From: Rhizobium sp. CF080
GTDB taxonomy: Bacteria > Pseudomonadota > Alphaproteobacteria > Rhizobiales > Rhizobiaceae
Length of the DNA: 64,000 bases
NCBI RefSeq assembly: GCF_000282095.2
Contig: NZ_AKKC02000004.1
Location: forward strand, 620,001 to 684,000
Direction: 5' to 3'
The translations under genes and the position numbers were made by a program. Shown here piece after piece: positions 37,444 through 45,875 of the stretch. The notes below the pieces were generated by a model. That model saw nothing but the letters and a program-made list of their open reading frames with translations. It was not told where the DNA came from and did not search any database. Positions within the stretch are counted from its first letter, which is position 1. Each line of letters starts with the position of its first letter.

Positions 37444-38973
37444 TCAATCCGTCGCCTTGGCCTCGTAAAACGCCCTGACGTCCCCCGCAAAGCTCCTGCG
37501 CGAATCCGGCCTGGTGTAGAACATGTGCCCGCCGCGATAGACTTTGAGCTCGGCGCGGCCGGCGGCGAGGTCGGGCGGCAAATGGTCGATGACGTAGCGG
37601 CTGGCGCCATAAGGAGTCAGCGCGTCGCTGTAGCCGTGGGCGATCATCAGCTTGAAGGACGGGATGACCGAGAGCAGGTCGCGGATATCCGTTGACGCGC
37701 TGGCGAGCGAGCGCGAGTCGCCGCCGCGGCTGCCGTTCCATTCCCAGCGACGGTTCACGTCTTCGTTCAGCAGCGAATAGGTCATTTCGCTCGCAAACCC
37801 GAGCTCGTTGCGGGCATAGGCGGAGAAGGCGGCACCATAGGCGCGGGTGTAACCTTCCAGGATCGGGTCGTCGTTGCGGGTGGAGGCATCTTCCGGATAG
37901 GCATCCGGCACCGCATAGGAAGCATCGTAGGGGCTGACGACTTTCCCCGTGCCGCCCATCTGCTTGGCATAGACATCGCCGATGAAACCGCGGGTGCGGG
38001 CGACGACGTCCTTCGAAATGCCGGTAAGCTCCGAAACCCGGCCATAGAGAGCATCGGCCGCCTGACCGGTGGGGGAGGGGCCGGCAAGCCCGACGAGATA
38101 GTCGCTCATCGCGAAACGCTCGGCTTCGGAGAGTTTTTCCTGTGTGAACTGGTTGCGGCGCTCCAACTCGGCCGCCGCGAGCGAGGGAAGCTGCAGCGCG
38201 GCACTCAAGGGATCCTCGGAATTGGCGAGGAAACGGCCCTCGACCAGTGGCGACAGCATGATGATGCCGGAGGCGAGTATCCCTTGGCTGTTCTTCAGCG
38301 AGACGGCGACCTTGGCGGCGCGAAACCCACCATAGCTCTCGCCGAGCAGGTATTTCGGCGCATCGAGCCGGTTGTTCTTCTGGACGTAGAGCGCGATCGC
38401 CTTGGACAGACTGTCGGCATCCTGCCGCACGCCGTAATAACCGCCGGCCGCATCGTTGCTGGCGGGCCGGCTCCAGCCGGTGCCGACCGGGTCGATCAGC
38501 ACGAGATCGGTGAAGGCGAGCCAGCTTTCCGGATTGTCCTTCAGCTGAGGCGTCGTACCGTTGTCACCGGTCGCACCGAATTCCAGCATTCTAGGGCCGA
38601 CCAGGCCGAGATGCAGATAAGCGGAAGCAGCGCCCGGACCGCCGTTGAAGGCGAAGGTGAGCGGTCGATCCGGCGTTCTGTTCTTGGTGACATAGGCGGT
38701 GTAGAAGATCTTAGCCGAACGGTTGCCGTCCTGGCCGAACAGGTCGAGCGTGCCGGCCGTCGCGGTATAGGGCAGGTCGCCGGAAGGTGCCTTGAAGACG
38801 TGTTCGGTGGTGGAATCCGCCGGGATCAGGCTGAATATGGCGCCACCCGCACCTTGCTCCGCCTGGCGCCCGCGCTCGCGGTTCTCGTCGCCACCGCGCT
38901 GCTGCTGCGCCAGAACCGGCGCGGAAAGGGTGAGGAGTAAGGCGAGAGACGCGATCATCCGATGAAACGACAA
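37444..38973 (-). CDS. Serine carboxypeptidase-like peptidase, family S10
   Basis: About 509 residues. Signal peptide (MIASLALLLTLSAPVLAQQQ), then FNGGPGAASAYLHL (oxyanion region), catalytic serine in LLGESYGGFRA, aspartate in AHGYSDALTPY and histidine in YRGGHMFY. The family removes C-terminal amino acids at acid pH; bacterial members are periplasmic. I prefer the TTG start at 38973 because AAGGAGG lies 8 bases upstream; an ATG at 38958 or 39000 is possible. Confidence 0.88.
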   Translation of the reverse strand: MSFHRMIASLALLLTLSAPVLAQQQRGGDENRERGRQAEQGAGGAIFSLIPADSTTEHVFKAPSGDLPYTATAGTLDLFGQDGNRSAKIFYTAYVTKNRTPDRPLTFAFNGGPGAASAYLHLGLVGPRMLEFGATGDNGTTPQLKDNPESWLAFTDLVLIDPVGTGWSRPASNDAAGGYYGVRQDADSLSKAIALYVQKNNRLDAPKYLLGESYGGFRAAKVAVSLKNSQGILASGIIMLSPLVEGRFLANSEDPLSAALQLPSLAAAELERRNQFTQEKLSEAERFAMSDYLVGLAGPSPTGQAADALYGRVSELTGISKDVVARTRGFIGDVYAKQMGGTGKVVSPYDASYAVPDAYPEDASTRNDDPILEGYTRAYGAAFSAYARNELGFASEMTYSLLNEDVNRRWEWNGSRGGDSRSLASASTDIRDLLSVIPSFKLMIAHGYSDALTPYGASRYVIDHLPPDLAAGRAELKVYRGGHMFYTRPDSRRSFAGDVRAFYEAKATD

Positions 38974-39264
38974 ACTGAAATCCTCCTTGGCCAGCCGCAT
39001 CTTATGTAGGGCGGTGCACCGATCCGCAAAACTCAACTCCTATTGATCGGCGGGGTGGGCGGCTCATTTGTCGATTTTCACCGCGTTTCAGGGTGCGCAG
39101 GGGCGTATTGGCGACCGTTTGCGATATGCTATCCAGCGTCCAAAACCACCCTGCTTCGATGCGCGGAAGTGAATCTCAAGAAAACAGTGCAAATCCGCGA
39201 CAAATGGTGCGGATTGCCGTGTGATCGGTGGCCATAACCGCACATCGCCTTTACGTTCACCTCC

Positions 39265-40215
39265 ATGATTCCCAAGGCCGTATTACCGAAAACGCCGTTC
39301 CAGCCCATGTCGGCACCCCGCTGGGCAGCGCCAGCGACATTTGCCGCGGAAACCGCCGACGCGGCATTCATGGCGGGGGGCGCGCTTTATCCGATCGAAC
39401 AGATCGTTCGGGCGGAGCCTGACTGGGTGGGCGCCTGGCGGCAGCGGCTGGCGCTGAAATGCGCCGTAGCGGCGGTGCGGCTTGCGGGACGTTCGGAAGA
39501 CGAGGCCGTTCTGCGCGATACGTGGCTGTTGCGAAAGCCGGGAGACGATCCCGGTCCTGCCGGTCAGATCCTGTCGGCCTGGAAACGGCTCGCCTCCCGT
39601 TCCACCGCGCTCGATGCGGAGGTGCTGCAGACGATCGCCGGCATGCTGGGCATCAAATGGGACGAGCCGCTGGCAACGCTCGCGCAGACTTTTGACGACC
39701 TCGGCCTGAGCGGATCAGCCGCGCCGTTCGCGGCCGCGGCAATCATTCGCGAGACGCACACGATCCGCCCGGATGCCGAAGCGCTCGGCTGGTGGCTTGC
39801 CGATCTCCTTCTGGCACAGAAGCTGCGCTGGTCCGTGCCGGTGCCGCTGCTGATGAGCCAGCGCTTTTCTTCGGTGTTTCGCGCCGAGGGTGGACGCGGC
39901 CGCATCCGGCCAAGCGAAGAGGGGTTCGAGCGGGCGGTCTGCCTGGCTCTGGTGCATGCCTCGACCGAAGCCGGCCGGCTGGCGACAGAGATTGCCCGGC
40001 GCGCCGACCGGCTTGCCGCCGTTACGCCAAAGCTGCGTGCAAAGGGCGCAGAGGATGGGCTCCGCTTGCTGCTCTCCGAAGACGCCGTCTCCGGCTCCCT
40101 GCAAACGCCGAACCTTTCCCGCTTCGCTTCGCGCCGGCTGTTTGAGCGACTGCAGCAGCTGGAAGCCGTGCGCGAGCTTTCCGGCCGCTCCACCTTCCGC
40201 ATCTACGGGCTCTGA
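39265..40215 (+). CDS. DUF1403 family protein
   Basis: A 316-residue soluble, mostly helical, alanine- and arginine-rich protein. It matches the rhizobial DUF1403 pattern (AGGALYPIEQIVRAEPDWVGAWRQRLALK in outline; PFAAAAIIRETHTIRPDAEALGWWLADLLLAQKLRW as the core; FASRRLFERLQQLEAVRELSGRSTFRIYGL at the end). No known function. Two bp before a scpB-like gene, so the two are surely co-transcribed. Start not fixed: ATG at 39265 or 39307, neither with a clear Shine-Dalgarno. Confidence 0.82.
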   Translation: MIPKAVLPKTPFQPMSAPRWAAPATFAAETADAAFMAGGALYPIEQIVRAEPDWVGAWRQRLALKCAVAAVRLAGRSEDEAVLRDTWLLRKPGDDPGPAGQILSAWKRLASRSTALDAEVLQTIAGMLGIKWDEPLATLAQTFDDLGLSGSAAPFAAAAIIRETHTIRPDAEALGWWLADLLLAQKLRWSVPVPLLMSQRFSSVFRAEGGRGRIRPSEEGFERAVCLALVHASTEAGRLATEIARRADRLAAVTPKLRAKGAEDGLRLLLSEDAVSGSLQTPNLSRFASRRLFERLQQLEAVRELSGRSTFRIYGL

Positions 40216-40217
40216 GC

Positions 40218-40862
40218 ATGGCGAAGCGGGCGCGGCACATCTCGATCGACCGGGAACTTCTCCACCTGACGCGGGCGGAACGGCACCGCCAATGGGCGGC
40301 ACGGGTGGAGGCGGTGATCTTTGCCTCTTCCGAGCCGGTTAACCGAAAGGCGCTGGAGCGCGTCGTCGGGGAGGACTGCGATATCGAAGCGATCATCGAG
40401 GAGATCCGCGTGGCGCTGGAGGGCCGCCCTTATGAACTCGCCGCGGTCGCCGGTGGCTGGCAGCACCGCACCCGGCCGGAATTTGCGGATGTCATCCACG
40501 TCTCCGGCACCGCCAACGCTCCACCTGCAGATCTGACCGATCACCAGGCGCTGGTGCTGATGACGGTCGGCTATTTCCAGCCGGTGACGCGTGCCGAAAT
40601 TTCGAAGATTTTCGGGCGCGAGGTGAGCCGTGATACGATCGCGACGCTGCGGCAGCTCGGCTTCCTGGCCTCCGGTCCACGCAGTCCGACACCCGGCGCC
40701 CCATATACCTATATCACCACGCCCGCCTTCCTCACCGCCTTCGGTTTCGACACGCTGCGCGACCTGCCGGACACGGAAATGCTGGAGGATGCCGGACTGC
40801 TGACCCGCAAGCTGCCGGTCGATGATTTCGTAGAGCCGGAGCTGGAAGAAGACGACGATTAG
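40218..40862 (+). CDS. ScpB-like winged-helix protein (second copy type)
   Basis: A 214-residue protein with tandem winged-helix domains of the ScpB family: VEAVIFASSEPVNRKALERVVG, then VLMTVGYFQPVTRAEISKIFGREVSRDTIATLRQLGFL (in outline). Chromosomal ScpB works with ScpA and SMC in chromosome condensation. No scpA or smc lies nearby, and the partner here is a DUF1403 gene, which suggests an accessory ScpB with another role. The C-terminus is highly acidic (EPELEEDDD). Confidence 0.82.
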   Translation: MAKRARHISIDRELLHLTRAERHRQWAARVEAVIFASSEPVNRKALERVVGEDCDIEAIIEEIRVALEGRPYELAAVAGGWQHRTRPEFADVIHVSGTANAPPADLTDHQALVLMTVGYFQPVTRAEISKIFGREVSRDTIATLRQLGFLASGPRSPTPGAPYTYITTPAFLTAFGFDTLRDLPDTEMLEDAGLLTRKLPVDDFVEPELEEDDD

Positions 40863-40938
40863 CAGCGGCGCTTGAAATGCGCGTGAATTGGGCTCATATT
40901 GGACAGCAGATGATCAAATCTGGATCAGGACTGTTCTG

Positions 40939-41307
40939 ATGGCTCATGGCTTTGAAATTGGCGCCGCCGCCTTCGGCCAACCCCAGTCTTCGCTTCTGTC
41001 AGCCCGGCGGGTGTCCGATCTGCTCGGCCTGACGCAGGCGGAACTGGCAAAGCTGATCGGTGTCGCCCGCAACACGCTGACGGCCAAAAGTGGCGCGCGC
41101 AAGGTCGATCTGGCGCTGAGCCCGGTCGTGCGCATTCTGGCGATGGCGAGCGAGATGGCCGGCGACGAAAACCGTGCGGCGATCTGGTTCAAGCACCAGC
41201 CTATCCCCGGCTGGGCCGGCAAGACGGCCTACGACCTCGTCGGCGAAGGCAAGGCAGACAAGGTGCTCGCCTATCTGGAGGCGGTACGCTCCGGCGTTTA
41301 TGCCTGA
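40939..41307 (+). CDS. Xre/MbcA/ParS-type antitoxin
   Basis: About 122 residues. HTH-like N-terminal part (ARRVSDLLGLTQAELAKLIGVARNTL) and a C-terminal toxin-binding domain (ENRAAIWFKHQPIPGWAGKTAYDLVGEGKADKVLAYLEAVRSGVY in outline) with the WxxxxPIPGxxGKTAxDLV pattern of Xre antitoxins of RES toxins. Overlaps the toxin gene by 8 bases. ATG at 40939 is used; a TTG at 40888 is in frame. Confidence 0.9.
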   Translation: MAHGFEIGAAAFGQPQSSLLSARRVSDLLGLTQAELAKLIGVARNTLTAKSGARKVDLALSPVVRILAMASEMAGDENRAAIWFKHQPIPGWAGKTAYDLVGEGKADKVLAYLEAVRSGVYA

Positions 41308-41803
41308 ACCCGTGATCCTGTGGCGTGCCTATGTCCCGCGCTGGGCGCATGCGCCGCTTTCCGGCGAAGGTGCTGCCCGCTTTGGCGGCCGCTGGAACCC
41401 GATCGGAGCGCCGACCATCTATGCGGCGCGCGAGCTTTCCACCGCTTGGGCCGAATACAATCAGGGTTTCGTACAGCACCCGGCGTTGATCGCCCAGCTT
41501 CGTGTCGACGGCGCGCGGATCGCGGATTTGACCGCCCCCGAGGTTCTGACCGGGCTTGGTGTTGATGAGACCATCCACCGTTGCGAATGGCGGGCCGATC
41601 TCGATGCGGGCCGGATACCGTCGGCGCATCTCCTCAGGGAGAGATTGCTCCAGCAGGGTTGCGATGGCGTGATCTATCCCTCCTTCATGTCGCCGGGTGG
41701 AACCTGCGTCGCCCTGTGGCGCTGGAACGGCGAAGACCAGCCGAAGCTTACGATCACGGACCCCGATGGCCGACTGCCGAAAAGCCCGGCCTCCTGGCTA
41801 TAG
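41300..41803 (+). CDS. RES-domain toxin
   Basis: A 167-residue RES protein. The signature arginine (LWRAYVPRWAH), GGRWNPIGAPTIYAARELSTAWAEY and a SPGGTCVALWRW segment are present. RES toxins such as MbcT and ParT break down or ADP-ribosylate using NAD+. All conserved polar residues I can recognise are kept, so the toxin looks intact. Encoded behind its antitoxin with overlapping frames, as is normal for type II pairs. Confidence 0.9.
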   Translation: MPEPVILWRAYVPRWAHAPLSGEGAARFGGRWNPIGAPTIYAARELSTAWAEYNQGFVQHPALIAQLRVDGARIADLTAPEVLTGLGVDETIHRCEWRADLDAGRIPSAHLLRERLLQQGCDGVIYPSFMSPGGTCVALWRWNGEDQPKLTITDPDGRLPKSPASWL

Positions 41804-41826
41804 CCGGAAAAGCGGCGGAAGTTTAT

Positions 41827-41842
41827 GAACCCGTGTGGGTTC
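41827..41842. terminator. Hairpin after the toxin gene
   Basis: GAACCC (41827-41832), GTGT loop, GGGTTC (41837-41842), 23 bp after the RES stop, followed by CCCC and not by T. A weak terminator candidate. Confidence 0.35.
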
Positions 41843-41957
41843 CCCGAAGAAGTCGGAAAACCATCCGCGCCGGACGTCACAGCCAGAGCTATATAGAAAG
41901 TATTCAGTTCAACCTTGGCATTTGAAATTTAGTGGAATGTAATGTTTTGGAGGCACG

Positions 41958-43688
41958 ATGCGCCGACGGAAAGTGGGGCATATGCAGCAGAACATTCGCA
42001 TCACATCGCACGTCACGATCGTGCTGACATTGCTGACGGCTCTGACGGCGCTTCTTCTCGCCGGCTTCATGTGGCTTGCCTCCGCCAAGGTGGATGATAT
42101 CGCCTTGACCCGGCAGACAGGGTACCTCAAACAGGGCCTCGACGAGCTGGTGAAAGCCGTGCAGCATGAACTGGAAAGCGTCACGACGTCGAATGACGCG
42201 GTTCTGCTTGCTTCCAAAGGTGCTCACCAGTGGATTGCCGACAATATCGGCACGTGGATGCACAGCTATTTCAACCACGACCGCACTTATCTCTTCAACG
42301 AACGGGACGAGCTTGTCTTCGCCATGCGGGACGGCCAGGATATTGTGGCCCTGACGTTTCTCGACGATGAAAAGCCTGTGGCAGCCTTGCGAGAGAATGT
42401 CCGCGCGGTGTTGCATAGGCGGATCGCGCCCGGTGATTCGGCTCCCCCGGCGATTGCCGAAATTTTCGCGGAGCAAATACTCGCCATTGGCGGCCGGCCC
42501 GCTGTCGTCAGCGCGAGGCCGATCGTCCCGCGCACCGACGCGGTCTCGATCGATGCCGGCAAGGAATTCATCACCGTTGCCGTGAAATTCCTGGATGCCG
42601 GCGCCGTTGAGAAAATCGCCCGTTCCACGCGGAACGAGACGCTGCATTTTACCACCGACCCGGCCGAATCGATGGCGGCCATTCCGATCATAGCCACCGC
42701 AGGCTCGACGCTCGGATATTTGGCATGGCAACCCATCCGGCCAGGCTTGATGCTCATCGAGCAGATCGCACCGGCGGGCATCGCTGGTGTCGCCGTGGCG
42801 ATGGGCGTCGTCATCTTTCTGGGCCGCGGTTTGCGCAAGACGTCCATCGATCTGTCCGAGAGTCGCTTGGCTCTGATGCGCCATCGCGATCAGCTTGAAG
42901 AGAGTGTCAGGCTCCGGACAGCCGAGATCGAGCGCCAGCGGGAGGAACTGGATCGGCTTCTGGCACAGGAGCGGCATGTGAACGCCCTGCAGCGTCAGTT
43001 CGTTACCATGGCTTCCCATGAATTCCGCACGCCGCTTGCCATCATCGACGCCGCAGCGCAGCGCCTATCGCGTACGAAAACAAGCCAAAAGCCCGAATAT
43101 GTGGAAGAGAAGTCGGCCCAGATCCGCTCCGCCGTGCTGCGCATGGTCGATCTGATGGAGAGCATCCTGTCCGCCGGCCGGCTCGAGACCGGCAAGACGA
43201 CACTGAAGCCGGAGCGCCTTTCACTGGCGGAACTGATCGAAACCTGCTGCGCCCGGCAGACGGATATTCGCAAATCCCACAGGTTTCACCGGGACCTTTC
43301 GCATCTGCCGCAGACGATCCTCGCCGATCGCGCCACGATCGAACAGGTTTTCACCAACCTGCTTTCGAATGCTGTCAAATATGCACCCCAGGCGCCGGAC
43401 ATCCATATCCGGACCTGGACGAAGAACGGCATGTCCTATGTATCGATCCAGGATGCCGGCATCGGCATGGATGCCGAGGACCTGCCTAAGCTCTTCCAGC
43501 CCTACTACCGAGCCCGGAGCGCAACCGGGATTGCCGGCACCGGCATCGGCCTCAACATCGTCAAGCAGATCGTCGACCTGCATGGCGGTTCGATTTCGGT
43601 CGAGAGCGCGATCGGCCAGGGAACAACATTCACAGTGGCGCTCCCGAACAAGGGACCGCTCGCAAATCTCATCAAACGAGCAGCTTAG
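41958..43688 (+). CDS. Membrane sensor histidine kinase with periplasmic sensor domain
   Basis: A 576-residue kinase. Transmembrane helix at about 20-42, a periplasmic domain of about 225 residues resembling CHASE4 (HELESVTTSNDAVLLASKG, YLFNERDELVFAMRDG), a second transmembrane helix near 265-290, a coiled coil, HisKA with His354 (TMASHEFRTPLAI), and HATPase_c (TNLLSNAVKYAP, GIGMD, GTGIGLNIVKQIV). All kinase motifs are intact. GGAGG precedes the ATG. The next gene encodes a lone receiver domain, its likely partner. Confidence 0.92.
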   Translation: MRRRKVGHMQQNIRITSHVTIVLTLLTALTALLLAGFMWLASAKVDDIALTRQTGYLKQGLDELVKAVQHELESVTTSNDAVLLASKGAHQWIADNIGTWMHSYFNHDRTYLFNERDELVFAMRDGQDIVALTFLDDEKPVAALRENVRAVLHRRIAPGDSAPPAIAEIFAEQILAIGGRPAVVSARPIVPRTDAVSIDAGKEFITVAVKFLDAGAVEKIARSTRNETLHFTTDPAESMAAIPIIATAGSTLGYLAWQPIRPGLMLIEQIAPAGIAGVAVAMGVVIFLGRGLRKTSIDLSESRLALMRHRDQLEESVRLRTAEIERQREELDRLLAQERHVNALQRQFVTMASHEFRTPLAIIDAAAQRLSRTKTSQKPEYVEEKSAQIRSAVLRMVDLMESILSAGRLETGKTTLKPERLSLAELIETCCARQTDIRKSHRFHRDLSHLPQTILADRATIEQVFTNLLSNAVKYAPQAPDIHIRTWTKNGMSYVSIQDAGIGMDAEDLPKLFQPYYRARSATGIAGTGIGLNIVKQIVDLHGGSISVESAIGQGTTFTVALPNKGPLANLIKRAA

Positions 43689-43700
43689 GGAAATACCAGG

Positions 43701-44102
43701 ATGATCACGGTACTATGCATCGATGACGAAGCGGATATTCGCCAGCTCATCGTCGAGGAGCTGAAGGATGCGGGATTTGCAACTCTGGAGGCCGCCAACG
43801 GGCAGGAAGGGCTGGAAGCCATTCTGTCCTACTGGCCGGACATCGTCATCTGCGACATTTCCATGCCCGTCATGGACGGTCATCAGCTCCTCGCGGAAAT
43901 CCAGCTCAACCATCCCGAGCTCTTCAATATCCCTTTCATCCTTCTGTCGGCCTTGACCGACAAGGACAATGTATTGACGGGTCTGCGCGCAGGCGCGGCG
44001 GACTATCTGACCAAGCCGATCGATTTCGATCTGCTGTTGGCCAAGCTCGCCGGTTGCATCGCCCGTCTCGAGAACGACCGGGCCGTCGGCCGGGCGCTTT
44101 GA
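43701..44102 (+). CDS. Single-domain response regulator
   Basis: A 133-residue receiver domain. Acidic pair in IDDEADIR, phosphorylation site Asp52 (VICDISMPVMDG), Ser/Thr in LLSALTD and Lys in LTKPIDF. There is no output domain, so it must act by protein contact or as part of a phosphorelay. Lies 12 bp after the kinase gene, in one operon. Confidence 0.93.
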   Translation: MITVLCIDDEADIRQLIVEELKDAGFATLEAANGQEGLEAILSYWPDIVICDISMPVMDGHQLLAEIQLNHPELFNIPFILLSALTDKDNVLTGLRAGAADYLTKPIDFDLLLAKLAGCIARLENDRAVGRAL

Positions 44103-44396
44103 CCCCAAGGGCGGCGTAGCCTATCCTGGCATGCTCCCAGCTCATCGCCATCGATGTATCGTCAGCTATGAGTACTGCCGCCGAGGAAGACCATTGCGGA
44201 TCTCATGGGGATCTTGGGTTCCAGACGAGGCTCGCGGCCCGAATTCGAGCCGGAGTGCGAGCCTCTAACCGCCATCATGGCGGCTGCGTTAACCTAAGAA
44301 CCGCCCAATGCCGCCGTCAACTGAATGTTTTGCAAAGCGTTGGCGCAAGACCTGCACCATGACGACGAAAGATCTTTCGCCAGCCGCGCGGTTTTG
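44103..44396. other. 294-bp gap between response regulator and MarR genes
   Basis: No gene is supported. One short palindrome, CCGCCAT-C-ATGGCGG (about 44270-44284), lies between these convergent genes and may help end transcription. Nothing else seen. Confidence 0.4.
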
Positions 44397-44888
44397 TCAC
44401 TCGCTCTTGGAAGGTTCGTCGCGTTCGCGAAGATTGCGCGCGACCAGGCGGCAAAGGTCGCGGAGCTGCTGGTAGCTTTCCTGGGGCAGGAAGGAGAAGA
44501 CATCGCGCTCGACGGCGTCGGCGGCCGCATCGCAGGCTTTGATCATTCGCTTGCCTTCGGTCGTCAGGCTCATGCGCAGGATGCGGCGGTTTGCCGGATC
44601 TTCCTTGCGGGTGATGAGATTGCGGCGTTGCAGCCCGCCGATCAGCTCGTTCATTGTCTGCGGCGTCACGAAGAAGCGGCGCGAGAGTTCTGCCGAGGAA
44701 AGCCCGTCGCGGCTGCCGATCACGCTCAGCACCGTATATTGGATGCCGGTCATCTGAAGTGCCGTGAGCGCGCCTTCCAGCCGGCTGCGCACCGCATGGT
44801 TTGCCTGGTTCAGGAAGTAGATTGCCCGGGGCTGCTGCATCACCCAGTCGCTGGTGCTTGCTTCTTCGGGCTTCACGTCTTCAGCCAT
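44397..44888 (-). CDS. MarR-family regulator
   Basis: A 163-residue winged-helix regulator. Helices with TGIQYTVLSVIGSRDGLSSAELSRRFFVTPQTMNELIGGL (in outline) and the wing RKEDPANRRILRMSLTTEGKRM match MarR, including the D-x-R-x4 wing. MarR proteins of this type often respond to aromatic acids or their CoA esters. Divergence and targets are unclear: upstream lies the convergent end of the IclR gene. The first gene of the catabolic island. Confidence 0.88.
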   Translation of the reverse strand: MAEDVKPEEASTSDWVMQQPRAIYFLNQANHAVRSRLEGALTALQMTGIQYTVLSVIGSRDGLSSAELSRRFFVTPQTMNELIGGLQRRNLITRKEDPANRRILRMSLTTEGKRMIKACDAAADAVERDVFSFLPQESYQQLRDLCRLVARNLRERDEPSKSE

Positions 44889-44974
44889 CACGATGCGGCG
44901 ACCTTCTTTAAAACGGTTATATCAGCGGGGTAGCGGAGAAAATGCGGGCGCACAAGTCGCGTTGCACGAAACCC

Positions 44975-45781
44975 TCAACTTACTGAGGCGCCGAGGCGGA
45001 GCGAAAGCGACCTTGCGGCGTGCAACGTGGCGGCCAACGGCTGCCCGGAAGGCGTGATGTCGAAGCCATCCTGGCGGCCGAGCACAGTGATCACCGCCTT
45101 CAGGTGTGCGCGGTGATCGAAGACGGGGGCGGCAACTGCGGAAAAATCCGGCACCGTAGACGGTAGCGTCGCGGCATATCCTTCGCGACGCACGTCACCA
45201 AGGTCGGTTATGAAACGGGCGATCGAAGCATCGTCTTCGCCGCCCTGGTGCATCATGGCCCGCAGATGGTGCTCCCATTCGGCGTTCGGCAGGTTGGCCA
45301 TGAAGGCGCGGCCGGTCGCCGTCGGCCAGAGGCGCACGAGAGAGCCGACCTTGATCTCGTAGACACTATCGGAGCGGCCCTCGATCTTGTCGACCACGAC
45401 CGGAGCATCTCCGTTCCAGACCGCCAGCGTCACCGTTTCGCCGAGCTCGGCGGCAAGCTCGGAGATGGATGCGCGGGCGAGGCTTAGGAAATCCGTGCGA
45501 GAGAGCGATGCAAGACCGAGCTGCAACGCCGAATCGCCGAGATCGTAGAAGCCGGAAAGCCGATCCTGTGCGACGAAACCGGTGCGCACCAGGCTGACCA
45601 GATAGCCATGCGCCATGCTCGGCGTCATGGCGGCGGCCGCCGCGATATCGTTCAGACGCATGGCGCGGCCGGCGTGCTGGATCGCGGTCAGCACCCGCAG
45701 GCCCTTTTCGAGCGACTGGATGCCGGTGCCTTTGATGTCCGGGTCTTTCCCTGCTGTTCCCTGTTTTATCGACGCGTCCAT
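44975..45781 (-). CDS. IclR-family regulator
   Basis: A 268-residue IclR-type protein. DNA-binding domain at about 20-85 (GIQSLEKGLRVLTAIQ, LNDIAAAAAMTPSMAHGYLVSLVRTGF) and an effector domain with ETVTLAVWNGDAPVVVDKIEG and TATGRAFMANL. ATG at 45781. Divergent from the Rieske-amidohydrolase operon with a 94-bp gap that holds a promoter and a perfect palindrome, so it very likely controls that operon. Confidence 0.9.
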   Translation of the reverse strand: MDASIKQGTAGKDPDIKGTGIQSLEKGLRVLTAIQHAGRAMRLNDIAAAAAMTPSMAHGYLVSLVRTGFVAQDRLSGFYDLGDSALQLGLASLSRTDFLSLARASISELAAELGETVTLAVWNGDAPVVVDKIEGRSDSVYEIKVGSLVRLWPTATGRAFMANLPNAEWEHHLRAMMHQGGEDDASIARFITDLGDVRREGYAATLPSTVPDFSAVAAPVFDHRAHLKAVITVLGRQDGFDITPSGQPLAATLHAARSLSLRLGASVS

Positions 45782-45792
45782 GACCTCTCCGC

Positions 45793-45820
45793 TTGACGTG
45801 TTGGATCCTGACCATACAAT
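45793..45820 (+). promoter_or_regulatory. Sigma70-type promoter of the Rieske operon
   Basis: TTGACG (45793-45798), 16-bp spacer, TACAAT (45815-45820). Transcription would begin close to 45827, at the edge of the palindrome described next. Confidence 0.55.
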
Positions 45821-45829
45821 ATACCTGAA

Positions 45830-45852
45830 TAATTTCAAGAATATTGAAATTA
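45830..45852. promoter_or_regulatory. Palindromic operator, probably for the divergent IclR regulator
   Basis: TAATTTCAA (45830-45838), GAATA, TTGAAATTA (45844-45852): perfect 9-bp arms. It lies just after the -10 box and 23 bp before the TTG start of the Rieske gene, a position that would block transcription when bound. Confidence 0.6.
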
Positions 45853-45875
45853 ACGCGAAGGAAGGGAGGACAACC

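Noticed and set aside
39189..39218. Near-palindrome GCAAATCCGC / GCGGATTGC before the DUF1403 gene
   Set aside because: One base short of symmetry and no regulator nearby; too weak to call an operator.
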